A DNA stretch of 64,000 nucleotides from Paraburkholderia sejongensis (GTDB taxonomy: Bacteria; Pseudomonadota; Gammaproteobacteria; Burkholderiales; Burkholderiaceae). This document shows positions 48,114-57,522 of the stretch, piece by piece. The stretch lies in the NCBI RefSeq assembly GCF_020880815.1, contig NZ_JAJITD010000010.1, forward strand, positions 186,001 through 250,000, written 5' to 3'. Made by a program: the position numbers and the translations under genes. Within the stretch, counting starts at the first letter, position 1. Each line of letters opens with the position of its first letter. A model generated the notes under the pieces. The model saw only the letters and a list, made by a program, of their open reading frames with translations. It made no database searches and was not told the origin of the DNA.

Positions 48114-50750
48114 TCAGGCTGCACCGCCCTCACCTTCATTGTCACCGTTGTCGCTTTCGGCGGAGCCGTCGGTTTCGCTTTCCGACTCGCCTTCGGCCTC
48201 AGCCACCTGTTGCAGACCGGACAGCTTGGTCCCTTCGTCAAGGCTGATGAGTGTAACACCTTGAGTTGCACGGCCCATTTCACGAATTTCCGACACACGG
48301 GTACGAATCAGCACGCCTGTCGTAGTAATCAGCATGATCTGCGCTTCCGGATCCACCAGCGTCGCGGCGACCACCTTGCCGTTACGCTCCGAGGTCTGGA
48401 TCGCGATCATTCCCTTCGTGCCGCGGCCATGACGCGTGTATTCGGTGATCGGCGTGCGCTTGCCGAAACCGTTCTCGGTCGCGGTGAGCACCGACTGCTG
48501 CTCGTCGCCGGCCACCAGCAGTGCGATCACGCTCTGGCCGTCCTCGAGCTGCATGCCGCGTACACCGCGCGCCTCGCGGCCCATCGGACGCACGTCGTTC
48601 TCGTCGAAACGCACCGCCTTGCCCGAATCCGAGAACAGCATCACGTCGTGCTGGCCGTCGGTGATGGCCGCGCCGATCAGGTAATCGCCCTCATCGAGAC
48701 CGACCGCAATAATACCCTTGCGCAGCGGACGGCTGAATGCTTCGAGCGGCGTCTTCTTGACCGTGCCCAACGCGGTCGCCATGAACACGAACTTGTCGGC
48801 CGAGAACTCCTTGACCGGCAGCACGACGGTGATCTTCTCGCCTTCCTGCAGCGGAAACATGTTGACGATCGGCCGGCCGCGCGAGTTGCGCGAACCCTGC
48901 GGAACTTCGTAGACCTTGACCCAGTACACGCGGCCGCGGTTCGAGAAGCACAGGATGTGGTCGTGGGTATTGGCGATGAACAGCGTATCGATCCAGTCGT
49001 CTTCCTTCATGGAAGTCGCCTGCTTGCCGCGGCCGCCGCGCTTTTGCGCGCGATATTCGGACAACGGCTGCGACTTAACGTAGCCCGCGTGCGACATCGT
49101 CACAACCATTTCCTGCGGCGTGATCAGGTCTTCTGTGTTCAGTTCGGTCGCGTTCAGCTCGATCTTCGAGCGGCGCGCATCGCCGAATTCGGCTTTGATC
49201 GACGTGAGTTCTTCGACGATGATCGCCGAAATACGCTCCGGGCGAGCGAGGATGTCCAGCAGGTCGGCGATTTGCGCCATTACGTCGCGATACTCGCCGA
49301 TGATCTTGTCCTGCTCGAGACCGGTCAGGCGCTGCAGACGCATCTGCAGGATTTCCTGGGCCTGGGTGTCGGACAGACGGTAGAGGCCGTCGGTCTGCAT
49401 GCCGAACGACGGATTCAGCCCTTCCGGACGGTACGCGTCACGGCCGCCCGCGGTCGCGTTCTCCGTCTCGGCGCGCGACAGCATCTCGCGCACCAGCGAC
49501 GAATCCCACGGCCGCGCCATCAGTTCCTGCTTGGCGATCGGCGGAGTCGGCGCGGCCTTGATGATCGCGATGAATTCGTCGATGTTCGCCAGCGCAACCG
49601 CGAGGCCTTCGAGCACGTGGCCGCGCTCGCGCGCCTTGCGCAGTTCGTAGACGGTGCGCCGCGTCAGCACTTCCCGGCGGTGCGACAGGAAGCACGTGAG
49701 CATTTCCTTCAGGTTCAGCAACTTCGGCTGGCCGTCGACGAGCGCGACCATGTTCATACCGAAGGTGTCCTGAAGCTGGGTGGCCTTATACAGATTGTTC
49801 AGCACCACTTCGGGCACTTCGCCGCGCTTGAGCTCGAGCACCACGCGCATACCGCTCTTGTCGGACTCGTCGCGGATGTCGGAGATGCCTTCGAGCTTCT
49901 TTTCGTTGACGAGCTCGGCGATGCGCTCGAGCAGCGAGCGCTTGTTCACCTGATACGGCAGTTCGTCGACGATGATCGCCATGCGCTGACCGCGGTCGAT
50001 CTCCTCGAAGTGCGTGAGCGCGCGCATCACCACGCGGCCGCGCCCCGTGCGATAGCCGTCGCGCACGCCGGCCACGCCGTAGATGATGCCGGCGGTCGGG
50101 AAGTCGGGTGCGGGGATGATCTCGATCAGCTCGTCGATCGTCGCTTCGGGGTTCTTCAGCAGATGCTGGCAGGCGTCGACGACTTCGTTGAGGTTGTGCG
50201 GCGGGATGTTGGTCGCCATCCCGACCGCGATGCCGGACGAGCCATTGATCAGTAGATTGGGAATGCGCGCGGGCAGGATGGCCGGTTCGTTTTCGCTGCC
50301 GTCGTAGTTCGGCACGAAGTCGACCGTTTCCTTGTCGATGTCGGCCAGCAGCTCGTGACCGATCTTCGCCATGCGGATTTCGGTGTAACGCATCGCGGCG
50401 GCATTGTCGCCGTCGACCGAACCGAAGTTGCCCTGGCCGTCGACCAGCATGTAGCGCAGCGAGAAGTCCTGGGCCATCCGCACGATCGTGTCGTACACAG
50501 CCGTGTCGCCGTGCGGATGGTATTTACCGATCACGTCGCCGACGATACGCGCCGACTTCTTGTACGCGCGGTTCCAGTCGTTGTTCAGCTCGTGCATCGC
50601 GTATAGCACGCGCCGGTGCACCGGCTTCAGGCCATCGCGGACATCGGGAAGCGCTCGCCCTACGATCACGCTCATCGCGTAATCGAGATACGAACGGCGC
50701 ATTTCCTCCTCGAGGGAGATTGGCAGAGTCTCTTTGGCGAATTGATCCAT
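48114..50750 (-). CDS. gyrA: DNA gyrase subunit A
   Basis: GyrA cuts and rejoins DNA during negative supercoiling. The 878-residue product has catalytic Tyr122 in AAMRYTEIR, and the quinolone region [13 protein letters not shown] with Thr83 and Asp87 in E. coli numbering, the usual susceptible residues for Burkholderia relatives. The GyrA box QKRGGRGK is present in the C-terminal pinwheel. The tail after about residue 845 is a Glu/Ser/Asp-rich acidic stretch. It is followed downstream by the DUF2059 gene and serC. Confidence 0.98.
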   Translation of the reverse strand: MDQFAKETLPISLEEEMRRSYLDYAMSVIVGRALPDVRDGLKPVHRRVLYAMHELNNDWNRAYKKSARIVGDVIGKYHPHGDTAVYDTIVRMAQDFSLRYMLVDGQGNFGSVDGDNAAAMRYTEIRMAKIGHELLADIDKETVDFVPNYDGSENEPAILPARIPNLLINGSSGIAVGMATNIPPHNLNEVVDACQHLLKNPEATIDELIEIIPAPDFPTAGIIYGVAGVRDGYRTGRGRVVMRALTHFEEIDRGQRMAIIVDELPYQVNKRSLLERIAELVNEKKLEGISDIRDESDKSGMRVVLELKRGEVPEVVLNNLYKATQLQDTFGMNMVALVDGQPKLLNLKEMLTCFLSHRREVLTRRTVYELRKARERGHVLEGLAVALANIDEFIAIIKAAPTPPIAKQELMARPWDSSLVREMLSRAETENATAGGRDAYRPEGLNPSFGMQTDGLYRLSDTQAQEILQMRLQRLTGLEQDKIIGEYRDVMAQIADLLDILARPERISAIIVEELTSIKAEFGDARRSKIELNATELNTEDLITPQEMVVTMSHAGYVKSQPLSEYRAQKRGGRGKQATSMKEDDWIDTLFIANTHDHILCFSNRGRVYWVKVYEVPQGSRNSRGRPIVNMFPLQEGEKITVVLPVKEFSADKFVFMATALGTVKKTPLEAFSRPLRKGIIAVGLDEGDYLIGAAITDGQHDVMLFSDSGKAVRFDENDVRPMGREARGVRGMQLEDGQSVIALLVAGDEQQSVLTATENGFGKRTPITEYTRHGRGTKGMIAIQTSERNGKVVAATLVDPEAQIMLITTTGVLIRTRVSEIREMGRATQGVTLISLDEGTKLSGLQQVAEAEGESESETDGSAESDNGDNEGEGGAA

Positions 50751-51237
50751 TATCCGTATCTTTTACGTGCGAAGGCGACGGCCAGACCGTCGCCTTCGCG
50801 TAAGCATTGCAGGCGCAACGCATCACACGATTCTAACATGCCGGGCCGAGCCCTCCGACGACGGCACGTATACATATTAGAGGGGCGTCCGCCAGATACC
50901 GTCCACCGCCCGCCAATATGCCGTTTTTCGCAATTATCAGGCTCGATTCGTGCGTAGACCAATCGGCCGCTCAGCCAGAGCTGGCGGACTCGGGAGAGAA
51001 AAACGTTTGTTGCGCAAGCACCACAAACCAGCGGTGATTTGATGGGGGGCGGATTTTTTTTTCGTCGGAAGGGAACGATATGGCAAAATGCCAACGCACA
51101 AAGAGTCAGACACTGCTCGAAGTCTACACAGACGGTTTTTGTTCCGCACCAATGTTATACTTCGAGCAATGTATGACTTGTCTTCGTCAACAGGCTCGCA
51201 GTAAACCTGCGGTAATCTCAATTTCGAGAGGAGAAAT
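50751..51237. other. Intergenic region between divergent gyrA and ompA-like genes
   Basis: No gene is supported in this 487-base stretch. It should hold the gyrA promoter (minus) and the ompA promoter (plus). A TATACT at 51156-51161 is a possible ompA -10, without a clear -35. A run of T (about 51055-51062) and an AT-rich block near 51100-51180 stand out from the GC-rich surroundings. Confidence 0.5.
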
Positions 51238-51885
51238 ATGAATAAACTTTCAAAGCTCGCGTTCATTGCAGCTACCGCGGTTATGGCTGCATCCGCCATG
51301 GCACAGTCGGTGCCGGCGTCGCGACAAGCTACGAACGACAACTGGGTGAATGGTACCGGCGAATACGTGTGGATGAACGGCACGAACGAGCTGTGCTGGC
51401 GCGATGCATTCTGGACGCCGGCTACGGCCAACGCAAAGTGCGACGGCGCGCTGGTTGCTCAGGCTCCGACCCCGCCGGCACCGGTCGCTCCGGCTCCGGC
51501 AATCTCCAGCGAAAAGATTACGTATCAAGCTGACGCTCTGTTCGACTTCGACAAGGCAATCCTGAAGCCGGCTGGCAAGGAACGCCTGAGCGAACTGGCA
51601 TCGAAGATTCAAGGCATCAACCTCGAAGTCGTCGTTGCAACGGGCCACACCGACCGTATCGGTTCGGACGCGTACAACGACCGTCTGTCGCTGCGCCGTG
51701 CTCAAGCTGTGAAGGCATTCCTGGTCAGCAAGGGCGTCGAAGCCAACCGTATCTACACGGAAGGCAAGGGCCGTCGCAACCCGGTTACCACCGGTTGCAA
51801 CCAGAAGAACCGCAAGCAACTCATCGCCTGCCTCGCACCGGATCGTCGCGTGGAAGTCGAAGTTGTCGGTACGCCGAAGCAGTAA
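51238..51885 (+). CDS. ompA: OmpA-family outer-membrane/peptidoglycan-binding protein
   Basis: A 215-residue protein with a signal peptide (1-24, ending AMAQ) and a C-terminal OmpA domain (about 95-210) that binds peptidoglycan: [18 protein letters not shown], then [20 protein letters not shown] with the Asp and Arg that contact diaminopimelate. The N-terminal part is too short for the eight-stranded barrel of E. coli OmpA, so it is a short betaproteobacterial form. AGGAGA lies a few bases before the ATG. Codon use differs from neighbours (more T-ending codons), suggesting high expression. Confidence 0.92.
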   Translation: MNKLSKLAFIAATAVMAASAMAQSVPASRQATNDNWVNGTGEYVWMNGTNELCWRDAFWTPATANAKCDGALVAQAPTPPAPVAPAPAISSEKITYQADALFDFDKAILKPAGKERLSELASKIQGINLEVVVATGHTDRIGSDAYNDRLSLRRAQAVKAFLVSKGVEANRIYTEGKGRRNPVTTGCNQKNRKQLIACLAPDRRVEVEVVGTPKQ

Positions 51886-51908
51886 GCTGCAGAATTACCG
51901 CAGTATCG

Positions 51909-51936
51909 AAAGCCCCACTTCGGTGGGGCTTTTTTT
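51909..51936 (+). terminator. Terminator downstream of the ompA-like gene
   Basis: The stem AAAGCCCCAC / GTGGGGCTTT with loop TTCG is followed by a T7 run, a textbook rho-independent terminator. Confidence 0.92.
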
Positions 51937-52127
51937 ATGCGCGCCACGATCGCGCAGCGGGTGAAGCGAATACCATCGCGTTCCTGCGAAAAGCCACGGG
52001 AAGCCCTACTGCCGCGGCTTCCACGGCCGTCGCCGGCGCGCCCCGCACTTTTGCCGGTCCGGCTCTCGCCCTATATACTCGGGGTTTATCCTCGAGCGTC
52101 ACCGCTCTCATCGAGGCAGCTTTCGCC

Positions 52128-52826
52128 ATGACCAACGCCGATCCCCACGAACTACAGAAATTCAGCGACCTTGCGCACCGCTGGTGGGACCCGAACGCCG
52201 AATTCAAGCCGCTGCACGAGCTCAATCCGATTCGCCTGAGCTGGATCGATGCGCACGCGCATCTGGCCGGCAAAAAAGTGCTCGATATCGGCTGCGGCGG
52301 CGGCATTCTGTCGGAATCCATGGCCGGCCTCGGCGCCCACGTGAAGGGCATCGACCTGTCCACCCAGGCGCTTGGCGTCGCCGATCTTCACAGTCTTGAA
52401 AGCGGTGTAACGGTCGATTACGAAGAGATCGCCGCCGAAGCCCTCGCTGCCCGCGAACCGGGCACCTACGACGTCGTCACCTGCATGGAAATGCTGGAGC
52501 ACGTGCCGCAGCCGGCGGCCATCGTCGAAGCCTGCAAGAACCTCGTGAAGCCGGGCGGCTGGGTGTTTTTCTCGACGCTGAACCGCAACGTGAAGTCATA
52601 TCTGTTCGCGGTCATCGGCGCCGAATACATCGCGCGGATGCTGCCGAAGGGCACCCACGACTACGCGCGCTTCATTCGCCCGTCGGAGCTCGCCGGCTTC
52701 GCGCGCGCAGCCGGCCTGCGCACCGACGACATCAAGGGCATCGTCTACAACCCGCTCAGCAAACACTTCACGCTGTCGGGCGACACGAGCGTCAACTACA
52801 TGCTCGCCTGCCGCCGCGACGCCTGA
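52128..52826 (+). CDS. ubiG: 3-demethylubiquinol/2-polyprenyl-6-hydroxyphenol O-methyltransferase
   Basis: UbiG performs both O-methylations of ubiquinone synthesis with SAM. The 232-residue product has SAM motif [16 protein letters not shown] (about 50-65), [17 protein letters not shown] near the start and [14 protein letters not shown], all UbiG marks. The ATG at 52128 is the family start. The HAD phosphatase gene follows by 30 bases. Confidence 0.96.
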   Translation: MTNADPHELQKFSDLAHRWWDPNAEFKPLHELNPIRLSWIDAHAHLAGKKVLDIGCGGGILSESMAGLGAHVKGIDLSTQALGVADLHSLESGVTVDYEEIAAEALAAREPGTYDVVTCMEMLEHVPQPAAIVEACKNLVKPGGWVFFSTLNRNVKSYLFAVIGAEYIARMLPKGTHDYARFIRPSELAGFARAAGLRTDDIKGIVYNPLSKHFTLSGDTSVNYMLACRRDA

Positions 52827-52856
52827 TCCGCACCGACCCGCACGACCCACCCAACG

Positions 52857-53570
52857 ATGAGCGATCCGACTCCCCTGCCCCAACGCGAAGACACCGAGAA
52901 CACGCTCGGCTTTTGCCACGCCGTGCTGTTCGACCTCGACGGCACTTTGGCCGACACGGCGCCCGACCTGGCGGCCGCCGTCAACAAGATGCGCCACGAC
53001 CGCGGCCTCGAGATGGTGCCGCTCGAACAGCTGCGCCCGCTGGCGTCGGCCGGCGCGCGCGGGTTGATCGGCGGCGCCTTTGGTATCGGTCCGGAGGATC
53101 ACGAGTTTGCGTCGATGCGCGAGGAGTTCCTCGCCAACTACGAAGCGGATCTGTGCATCGAAACGACGCTCTTTCCCGGCATCGCCGAAGTGCTCGACGA
53201 TCTCGATGCGCGCGGTGTGCGCTGGGGCATCGTCACGAACAAGGTCGCCCGGCTCACCGAGCCGCTGGTGGCGCAACTGGGGCTCGAAGAGCGCGCCGGC
53301 TGCGTGGTGAGCGGCGACACGACCCCGCATTCGAAACCGCACCCGGCACCGCTGCTGCATGCGGCGCGTGACTTGAACATCGCGCCCGAGCGGGTGGTGT
53401 ATGTCGGCGACGACCTGCGTGACGTGCAGGCCGGTTTCGCGGCCGGCATGAAGACTGTCGCGGCGGCGTACGGCTATTGCGGCAACGACATTCCGCCGAC
53501 CCAGTGGCACGCGCAGCACGTAGTGCAGTCGCCGGCCGAGCTGCAGCAGTTGCTACGCGATATCGGTTGA
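52857..53570 (+). CDS. gph: HAD phosphatase, Gph/MupP type
   Basis: A 237-residue HAD phosphatase: nucleophile block LFDLDGTLADTAPD (about 24-37), motif III Lys in SKPHPAPLLHAA, and the Asp pair in VYVGDDLRDVQAG. The family includes phosphoglycolate phosphatase, but in Pseudomonas the gene directly after ubiG is mupP, the N-acetylmuramate 6-phosphate phosphatase of the peptidoglycan recycling shunt. Sequence alone does not separate the two. The neighbourhood ubiG-phosphatase supports MupP; gph is the conservative symbol. Confidence 0.85.
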   Translation: MSDPTPLPQREDTENTLGFCHAVLFDLDGTLADTAPDLAAAVNKMRHDRGLEMVPLEQLRPLASAGARGLIGGAFGIGPEDHEFASMREEFLANYEADLCIETTLFPGIAEVLDDLDARGVRWGIVTNKVARLTEPLVAQLGLEERAGCVVSGDTTPHSKPHPAPLLHAARDLNIAPERVVYVGDDLRDVQAGFAAGMKTVAAAYGYCGNDIPPTQWHAQHVVQSPAELQQLLRDIG

Positions 53571-53739
53571 GCTGTTCGCTGCTTCGCAGCGGAACTGCGC
53601 GGTGGGAAATACACGTTCAAAACCGCAGCCGACACACTTCCTAACGAAGTTGCGTTGTCCGTCGGCCGCGGTACGCACGACGCGGCAGTCAATCTATTGT
53701 AAAATCCTGTTTGGCTCGCATATGTGAGCAACGAACCGC

Positions 53740-54109
53740 GGGGGCGACCTGGTTTCGACAGGGGTTGCGAAGCGGCTAGGGCATGTCGAGGACCCGTCAC
53801 CTCGTTAATCAATGGGAAAAACGTAACTGCAAACGACGATACGTTCGCACTGGCAGCCTAAGGGCCGCCGTCCTCTGCCTAGTTCACTGACGGGCTAGTG
53901 TCGCAAGACCGGTAGCAATACCGACAGAGGTCATATACGTCAGTTAAGCCTTGGCGGCGTCACGACGTCCGGGTCGAAAATCTAGTGAATCGCCGTAGCG
54001 CAGCGTGTTCGTCCGCGTCGCTGCGGTTAAATCAAAAGACAGAACTAAACATGTAGAACTGGTCGTAGAGGACTTCTGGACGCGGGTTCGATTCCCGCCG
54101 CCTCCACCA
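53740..54109 (+). ncRNA. ssrA: Transfer-messenger RNA (tmRNA)
   Basis: tmRNA rescues stalled ribosomes with SmpB. The 5' end GGGGGCGACCTGGTTTCGAC pairs through its first seven bases with the 3' CGCCTCC before the encoded A-CCA at 54106-54109. The 3' end keeps the T-arm GGTTCGATTCC. The tag reading frame is at 53829-53861 (GCA resume codon to TAA) and encodes ANDDTFALAA, the form expected in Burkholderiaceae. The RNA is one-piece, about 370 bases. A terminator follows. Confidence 0.96.
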
Positions 54110-54140
54110 AATACCTTCCAAACGTTCACCACGTTTGACC

Positions 54141-54180
54141 AAAAAGCCCCGCCCGGCCTTGCCTCGCGGGGTTTTTTATT
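54141..54180 (+). terminator. Terminator downstream of ssrA
   Basis: The inverted repeat CCCCGC / GCGGGG is separated by about 13 bases, with five A before it and TTTTTT after it. Confidence 0.8.
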
Positions 54181-54273
54181 GCAATCCCCCGAGCGGAGGC
54201 TGTCTCGGGGTGTTGGCGCGAACAATTTTGGATGAGGGGTTGGGCGCGCCGGCGGCGATCATCGAAGCGCAGC

Positions 54274-54300
54274 GCACGCACGCACGCACGCACGCACGCA
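54274..54300. repeat. GCAC tetranucleotide tandem repeat (about 6.75 copies)
   Basis: Perfect GCAC units run for 27 bases with no interruption, about 165 bases downstream of ssrA. The rest of the stretch 54110-54585 holds the ssrA terminator but no supported gene; candidate reading frames there overlap the terminator or have no recognisable product. Confidence 0.8.
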
Positions 54301-54585
54301 GTGAAATACCCTCTCAGGCGCGTACAACCGCACCGCCCACCTGGTGCAGCGGAGCGAAATGATGCAGAAGTTGGCGAACTACCTTGATCGAATCAAGGCT
54401 GGCGCCCAAATCATCCTTATTGGAGCTGCGACTGACTGAATCGACGGTGCGGTTGTAGGTCGTGAAAAAGCTTGATCGACGGCCGTGCGACCGCGCCGCT
54501 TGCTTAACTAAACATCCTTACCTGACTGAAGAATCGCCGAGTCTGTGCCGATAAGAACGAGATCAACAAGACGAAAGAGAGACCG

Positions 54586-55058
54586 ATGAATAAGACGACA
54601 CTCGGAGCGGCGCTCCTTGCGCTGGCAGCGTTGAGCGGCTGCTCGACCACGCAGAGAGCGTGATGGCCGGCAAACAAGCCGTCGGCGCTCCAATGACCAA
54701 AGCGTGTCTCACCACCCACGGGGGTGCGTCCCGGGACATGGATCAACGGATCCAGCAGAATCTCGAGACTCACGGGGTTACCGTACTCACCACGCCGCAA
54801 TGCGACCGGAATACGGACGGCGTTGACATGACGGTCACCTATAACGACAAATGGTGGTGGGACATCGTCATGTATATGAAGGAAGTCGACATCCACTTCT
54901 ACACCGCCCCAGTCGGCAAGTTGATCGTTAGCGGCGAGTGGCACAACTCCGTCCTGCATCAATTCCCGAGTGCGGACGGCGTTGTCGCGAACTTGATGGA
55001 CCAGATGTTCAACGAAGCAAGTGGCGGAGCTGTCCGCACAGCGACCGCCGCGAAGTGA
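54586..55058 (+). pseudogene. Sbal_3080-like lipoprotein, split by a short indel
   Basis: The ATG at 54586 opens a 25-residue peptide with a lipoprotein signal sequence (lipobox LSGC) that hits TGA at 54661. From GTG at 54660 a second frame continues to 55058 and encodes the expected mature domain: YNDKWWWDIVMYMKEVDIHFYT resembles the TWxWDLAxYMxYADI block of Sbal_3080-family lipoproteins. Removing one AG unit from the (AG)3 run at 54653-54658 joins the two frames into one protein of about 155 residues. This is either a broken gene, a sequencing slip, or a site of repeat-length variation. Function of the family is unknown. Confidence 0.65.
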
Positions 55059-55462
55059 CGGGCGCGTCGACCTCTGCGCGCGCGAACGTGATCCTCGCGC
55101 GCGTGATGCGCCCATCCAAGGGCGTGATGAGCAACGCAGCCGACGCCACACTCCGCAGCAACTCCAGCAAACCACCACACTATTCAACGCTCTCCTCGCA
55201 TTAGCCACCTAATATCCGGCTCTGTATAGATAACGAAACTGCTTTCGATTCGAAATTTAGTGTATTTACAACTTTCGGTTGAGCACATCGGACTTCGTTC
55301 CGCTACGGCTACCCGCCACTCGATTTGCTATTCCGCAAATTGATTCTCGCGATCGCGCCAGTGTCTGCCGTCGTTCTATTTCATCACGCTGCGCTCGCCA
55401 AAAAATATCCTAGTGCAGCTTCGGCAAGAGTGCCGCGGCTATCTAGACATTGGAGACGAGGA
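55059..55462. other. AT-richer intergenic region in the post-ssrA stretch
   Basis: No gene is supported in these 404 bases. GC content falls visibly around 55210-55300. A frame from a TTG near 55325 gives a hydrophobic N-terminus but continues into the next gene in the wrong frame and has no Shine-Dalgarno. The stretch probably holds the promoter of the gene at 55463. Confidence 0.45.
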
Positions 55463-56049
55463 ATGACTAAATCGAAGCAGCAACTACAAACGAAGCGGGC
55501 AGCAATGATGGCGCTCATCGGGCAGTTTCCAGCATCACATCGGCAGAGATCGCTGAGCGGCTGGAGCTGGGGAGTTCGAACAAGGTCGGCACTGCGCTTT
55601 GGACTTCTATCCGCAGCGGAAAGGTGCTCACCGAACGCGTCGAGCGCAACGGCCGGTGGATGAATAAGCACTATCTGCCAGCCCAGATACCGGTCGATGC
55701 AGTGGTTCGAATAAAGCAGACAATCGTCGACGCATCCGATGTAATCCCCCCGGAGGCCGTTCGATCTGCGCCCAACAGCGTGTTCAATGGACCGCGCAAA
55801 CCAAGGCCCGCAAAAAAGCGGTCAGTGCGTAGAAGCAATACCAAAACGGTGGCTGCGCCACAGCCCGCGCGCCCATCGAAATCTCTCGAGCCTACGCAAA
55901 GCTTTTCATGCGCTGTTGCCAACGATGGCAGCTTGATGTTGATGCGAGGCGGCCGGATTGAGATGTCGCTATCGGACGTCGACACGGCGGCCCTGCAAGC
56001 ATATTTGGTAAAGCGCGCCGCCGCACACGTGTTCACGAGCATGGTTTGA
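55463..56049 (+). pseudogene. Unknown protein with winged-helix-like N-terminus, split by a 1-base frameshift
   Basis: The ATG at 55463 (GGAG seven bases upstream) encodes MTKSKQQLQTKRAAMMALIG, then leaves the useful frame. From about 55522 the frame one base back reads SSITSAEIAERLELGSSNKV and onward to the stop at 56049. The second part looks like a helix-turn-helix or winged helix (about 20-75), then a basic linker, then a short C-terminal domain (NDGSLMLMRGGRIEMSLSD) of the kind seen in many accessory Burkholderia proteins. Adding one G to GGG at 55520-55522 restores one frame of about 195 residues. The family is not recognised; lower GC suggests acquisition. Confidence 0.55.
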
Positions 56050-56242
56050 CGCGCCAGCTGGCGGCACCGCACCGCCTCATTTTCACGCAAGCCACTTTGT
56101 GGAAGTCCGCAGCGTCGCCTGGCCATTCCAGTCGAGTGCCGCACCGCTTGCAGCCAAAAGACATAGGAATGCAATGCCTCGCCTCACAACGATTAGCAGG
56201 CGAAATTCGGTTGACGCCGCCCCAAATACTCAGGACGTTCAT
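56033..56242 (-). CDS. Possible small Cys-rich (zinc-ribbon-like) protein
   Basis: A 69-residue frame on the minus strand contains FGCKRCGTRLEWPGDAADFH and further Cys residues, a spacing like a zinc ribbon. The ATG at 56242 lies next to the terminator stem on the other strand. Its 3' end overlaps the preceding gene's stop region by a few bases. I cannot name a family; it may be a chance frame. Otherwise 56050-56483 holds the plus-strand terminator and no supported gene. Confidence 0.3.
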   Translation of the reverse strand: MNVLSIWGGVNRISPANRCEARHCIPMSFGCKRCGTRLEWPGDAADFHKVACVKMRRCGAASWRVKPCS

Positions 56243-56255
56243 CAAGAGCGCCCCC

Positions 56256-56292
56256 AACCCCGGCAGCCCCTCTAGGCTACCGGGGTTTTTCT
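56256..56292 (+). terminator. Plus-strand terminator in the post-ssrA stretch
   Basis: The stem AACCCCGG / CCGGGGTT with a 16-base loop is followed by TTTTTCTTT. It likely ends transcription from the frameshifted gene upstream. Confidence 0.75.
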
Positions 56293-56483
56293 TTGCGCAT
56301 CGCCACGCGGCAATAACAAAAATCCGCAGCGCACCGCCCCGCCTGGAATAAACCCCTGCCCTCACCCGTTCACTGTTTGCGACCGCCGCGCGGCGGTCCG
56401 CAAATCTCCTCGCTGCCTGCGTCCGAAACGCGCCGTCTCTCGTCAAACTCGTCAAACACGTCGTCAACACAGGAGTCCGCATC

Positions 56484-56852
56484 ATGCGCAAGATCATCCT
56501 CTGCATCGCTCCGCTCGCGCTCGCCGCGCTTCACACGAGCGCGTTCGCCGAATCGCCCAGGCTCGACAACGGCCGCTTCGTCACGGCCGACGGCATGACG
56601 CTCTACACCTTCGATAAGGACACCACCCCAGGCGTCAGCGCCTGCACCGGCGGCTGCATGAGCAACTGGCCAGCGGCGACCGCGGCATCGAACGACAAGC
56701 CGTCAGGCGACTGGACGCTGATCCCGGCCGCGGACGGCAAGCAACAATGGGCGTACAAGGGCCATCCGCTGTATCGCTACGCGGCCGACAAGCAGGCAGG
56801 AGACGCAAAGGGCGACGGCTTCAAGGATATCTGGCACGTCGCGAAGCCCTAA
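56484..56852 (+). CDS. Exported protein with Yx(F/W)xxD repeats (COG4315)
   Basis: A 122-residue secreted protein. The signal peptide covers about 1-22 (ending AFAE). Two repeats follow: MTLYTFDKDTTPGVSACTGG, with the YxFxxD motif and the CxxxC pair, and GHPLYRYAADKQAGDAKGDG. GFKDIWHVAKP ends the protein as in the COG4315 secreted-repeat family. Function is unknown, with heme or metal-related roles sometimes proposed. ACAGGAGT gives a good Shine-Dalgarno before the ATG. No obvious partner gene is adjacent. Confidence 0.88.
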   Translation: MRKIILCIAPLALAALHTSAFAESPRLDNGRFVTADGMTLYTFDKDTTPGVSACTGGCMSNWPAATAASNDKPSGDWTLIPAADGKQQWAYKGHPLYRYAADKQAGDAKGDGFKDIWHVAKP

Positions 56853-56993
56853 GGCGCGGGAGGGTCCTGCATCGAGCCGGGGACAACACCGCTATAACGA
56901 AGCGCGGCCGCTCGCAGTGGCAACGTCGAGCGTCGTGAATACGGCAATCGCGAGAATGAATAGCGGCCCGAAAAACCACCACCCACAAAGCAC

Positions 56994-57016
56994 AACGCCG
57001 GCTCAAAGCCGGCGTT
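56994..57016. terminator. Hairpin between the COG4315 gene and the small exported protein gene
   Basis: A 10-bp perfect stem (AACGCCGGCT / AGCCGGCGTT) with loop CAA lies between convergent genes. T-tracts are weak on both sides, so termination efficiency is uncertain. Confidence 0.6.
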
Positions 57017-57045
57017 GCATCATTGAACGAGAGCCGCGACGAGGT

Positions 57046-57312
57046 TCACTCGTCCTGCGGGCACTGCAGGTTACAGCCGTTCGGATCGCCCATGTCGCCA
57101 CGCTTGCGCGCCGCCGAACGCTTGCCATGCTGATACTTGGCCGACGGCGCGGACGCCGCGAACGGCATCTGCGGATGCTCGTTGATACGAAACTCGTCGT
57201 TCAGGATGCCGCCCGGCACGCCGGGGGAATTCTGGGCGAAGGCGACTGAGGTGGTGGCGCAAAGCACACCTGCCGCTGCAACGGCGGCACATGCGTGAAG
57301 AAAAGCTTTCAT
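57046..57312 (-). CDS. Small exported hypothetical protein
   Basis: An 88-residue protein starting MKAFLHACAAVAAAGV with a signal peptide that ends at AFAQ (about residue 26). The mature part is short, basic in the middle (KYQHGKRSAARKRGD) and ends in a pair of Cys residues (CNLQC). The ATG at 57312 marks the signal peptide start; a longer frame adds 34 Arg/Ala-rich residues. Family not recognised. Confidence 0.65.
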   Translation of the reverse strand: MKAFLHACAAVAAAGVLCATTSVAFAQNSPGVPGGILNDEFRINEHPQMPFAASAPSAKYQHGKRSAARKRGDMGDPNGCNLQCPQDE

Positions 57313-57522
57313 GTCGGTTGGGCGCGCGGTGGCGCGAGGTAGAGCGGAGACGAAGCCAGAAGAGTAGCGGAAACCGGCGCGCCGCGCAGCGGCACGGCCC
57401 CGCCGGACCCGCATTTGTGTGCATTTATCCGCATTTATGTTTACGCGCTCTTACCTCGGCGCCGCAACGACTACTCGACCCGCCGTTCAAGCCGCCGCTC
57501 GAGCCACCCCGCAAATCGCCGT

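Noticed and set aside
48210-50255. 681-codon plus-strand frame opposite gyrA
   Set aside because: It is antisense to an unmistakable gyrA gene and has no domain.
53694-53735. TTGTAA-18-TATGTG as the ssrA promoter
   Set aside because: The -10 is weak and other nearby hexamers fit equally badly, so no single promoter can be supported.
53944-54225. Minus-strand reading frame of 93 codons across ssrA
   Set aside because: It is antisense to tmRNA, and frames of this type (with GGGGNRTRVQ) are a known annotation artefact of tmRNA and tRNA 3' ends.
54135-54362. 75-codon plus-strand frame after ssrA
   Set aside because: It covers the ssrA terminator and the GCAC repeat and has no domain.
55325-55462. 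TTG-started frame with a hydrophobic N-terminus
   Set aside because: No Shine-Dalgarno, a rare start codon, and it runs into the next gene; the ATG at 55463 with GGAG upstream is better.
54081-57500. Possible second copy of the tmRNA 3' end as an attachment site
   Set aside because: I looked for a repeat of the T-arm and CCTCCACCA end downstream and found none in this window, so integration is not proven.
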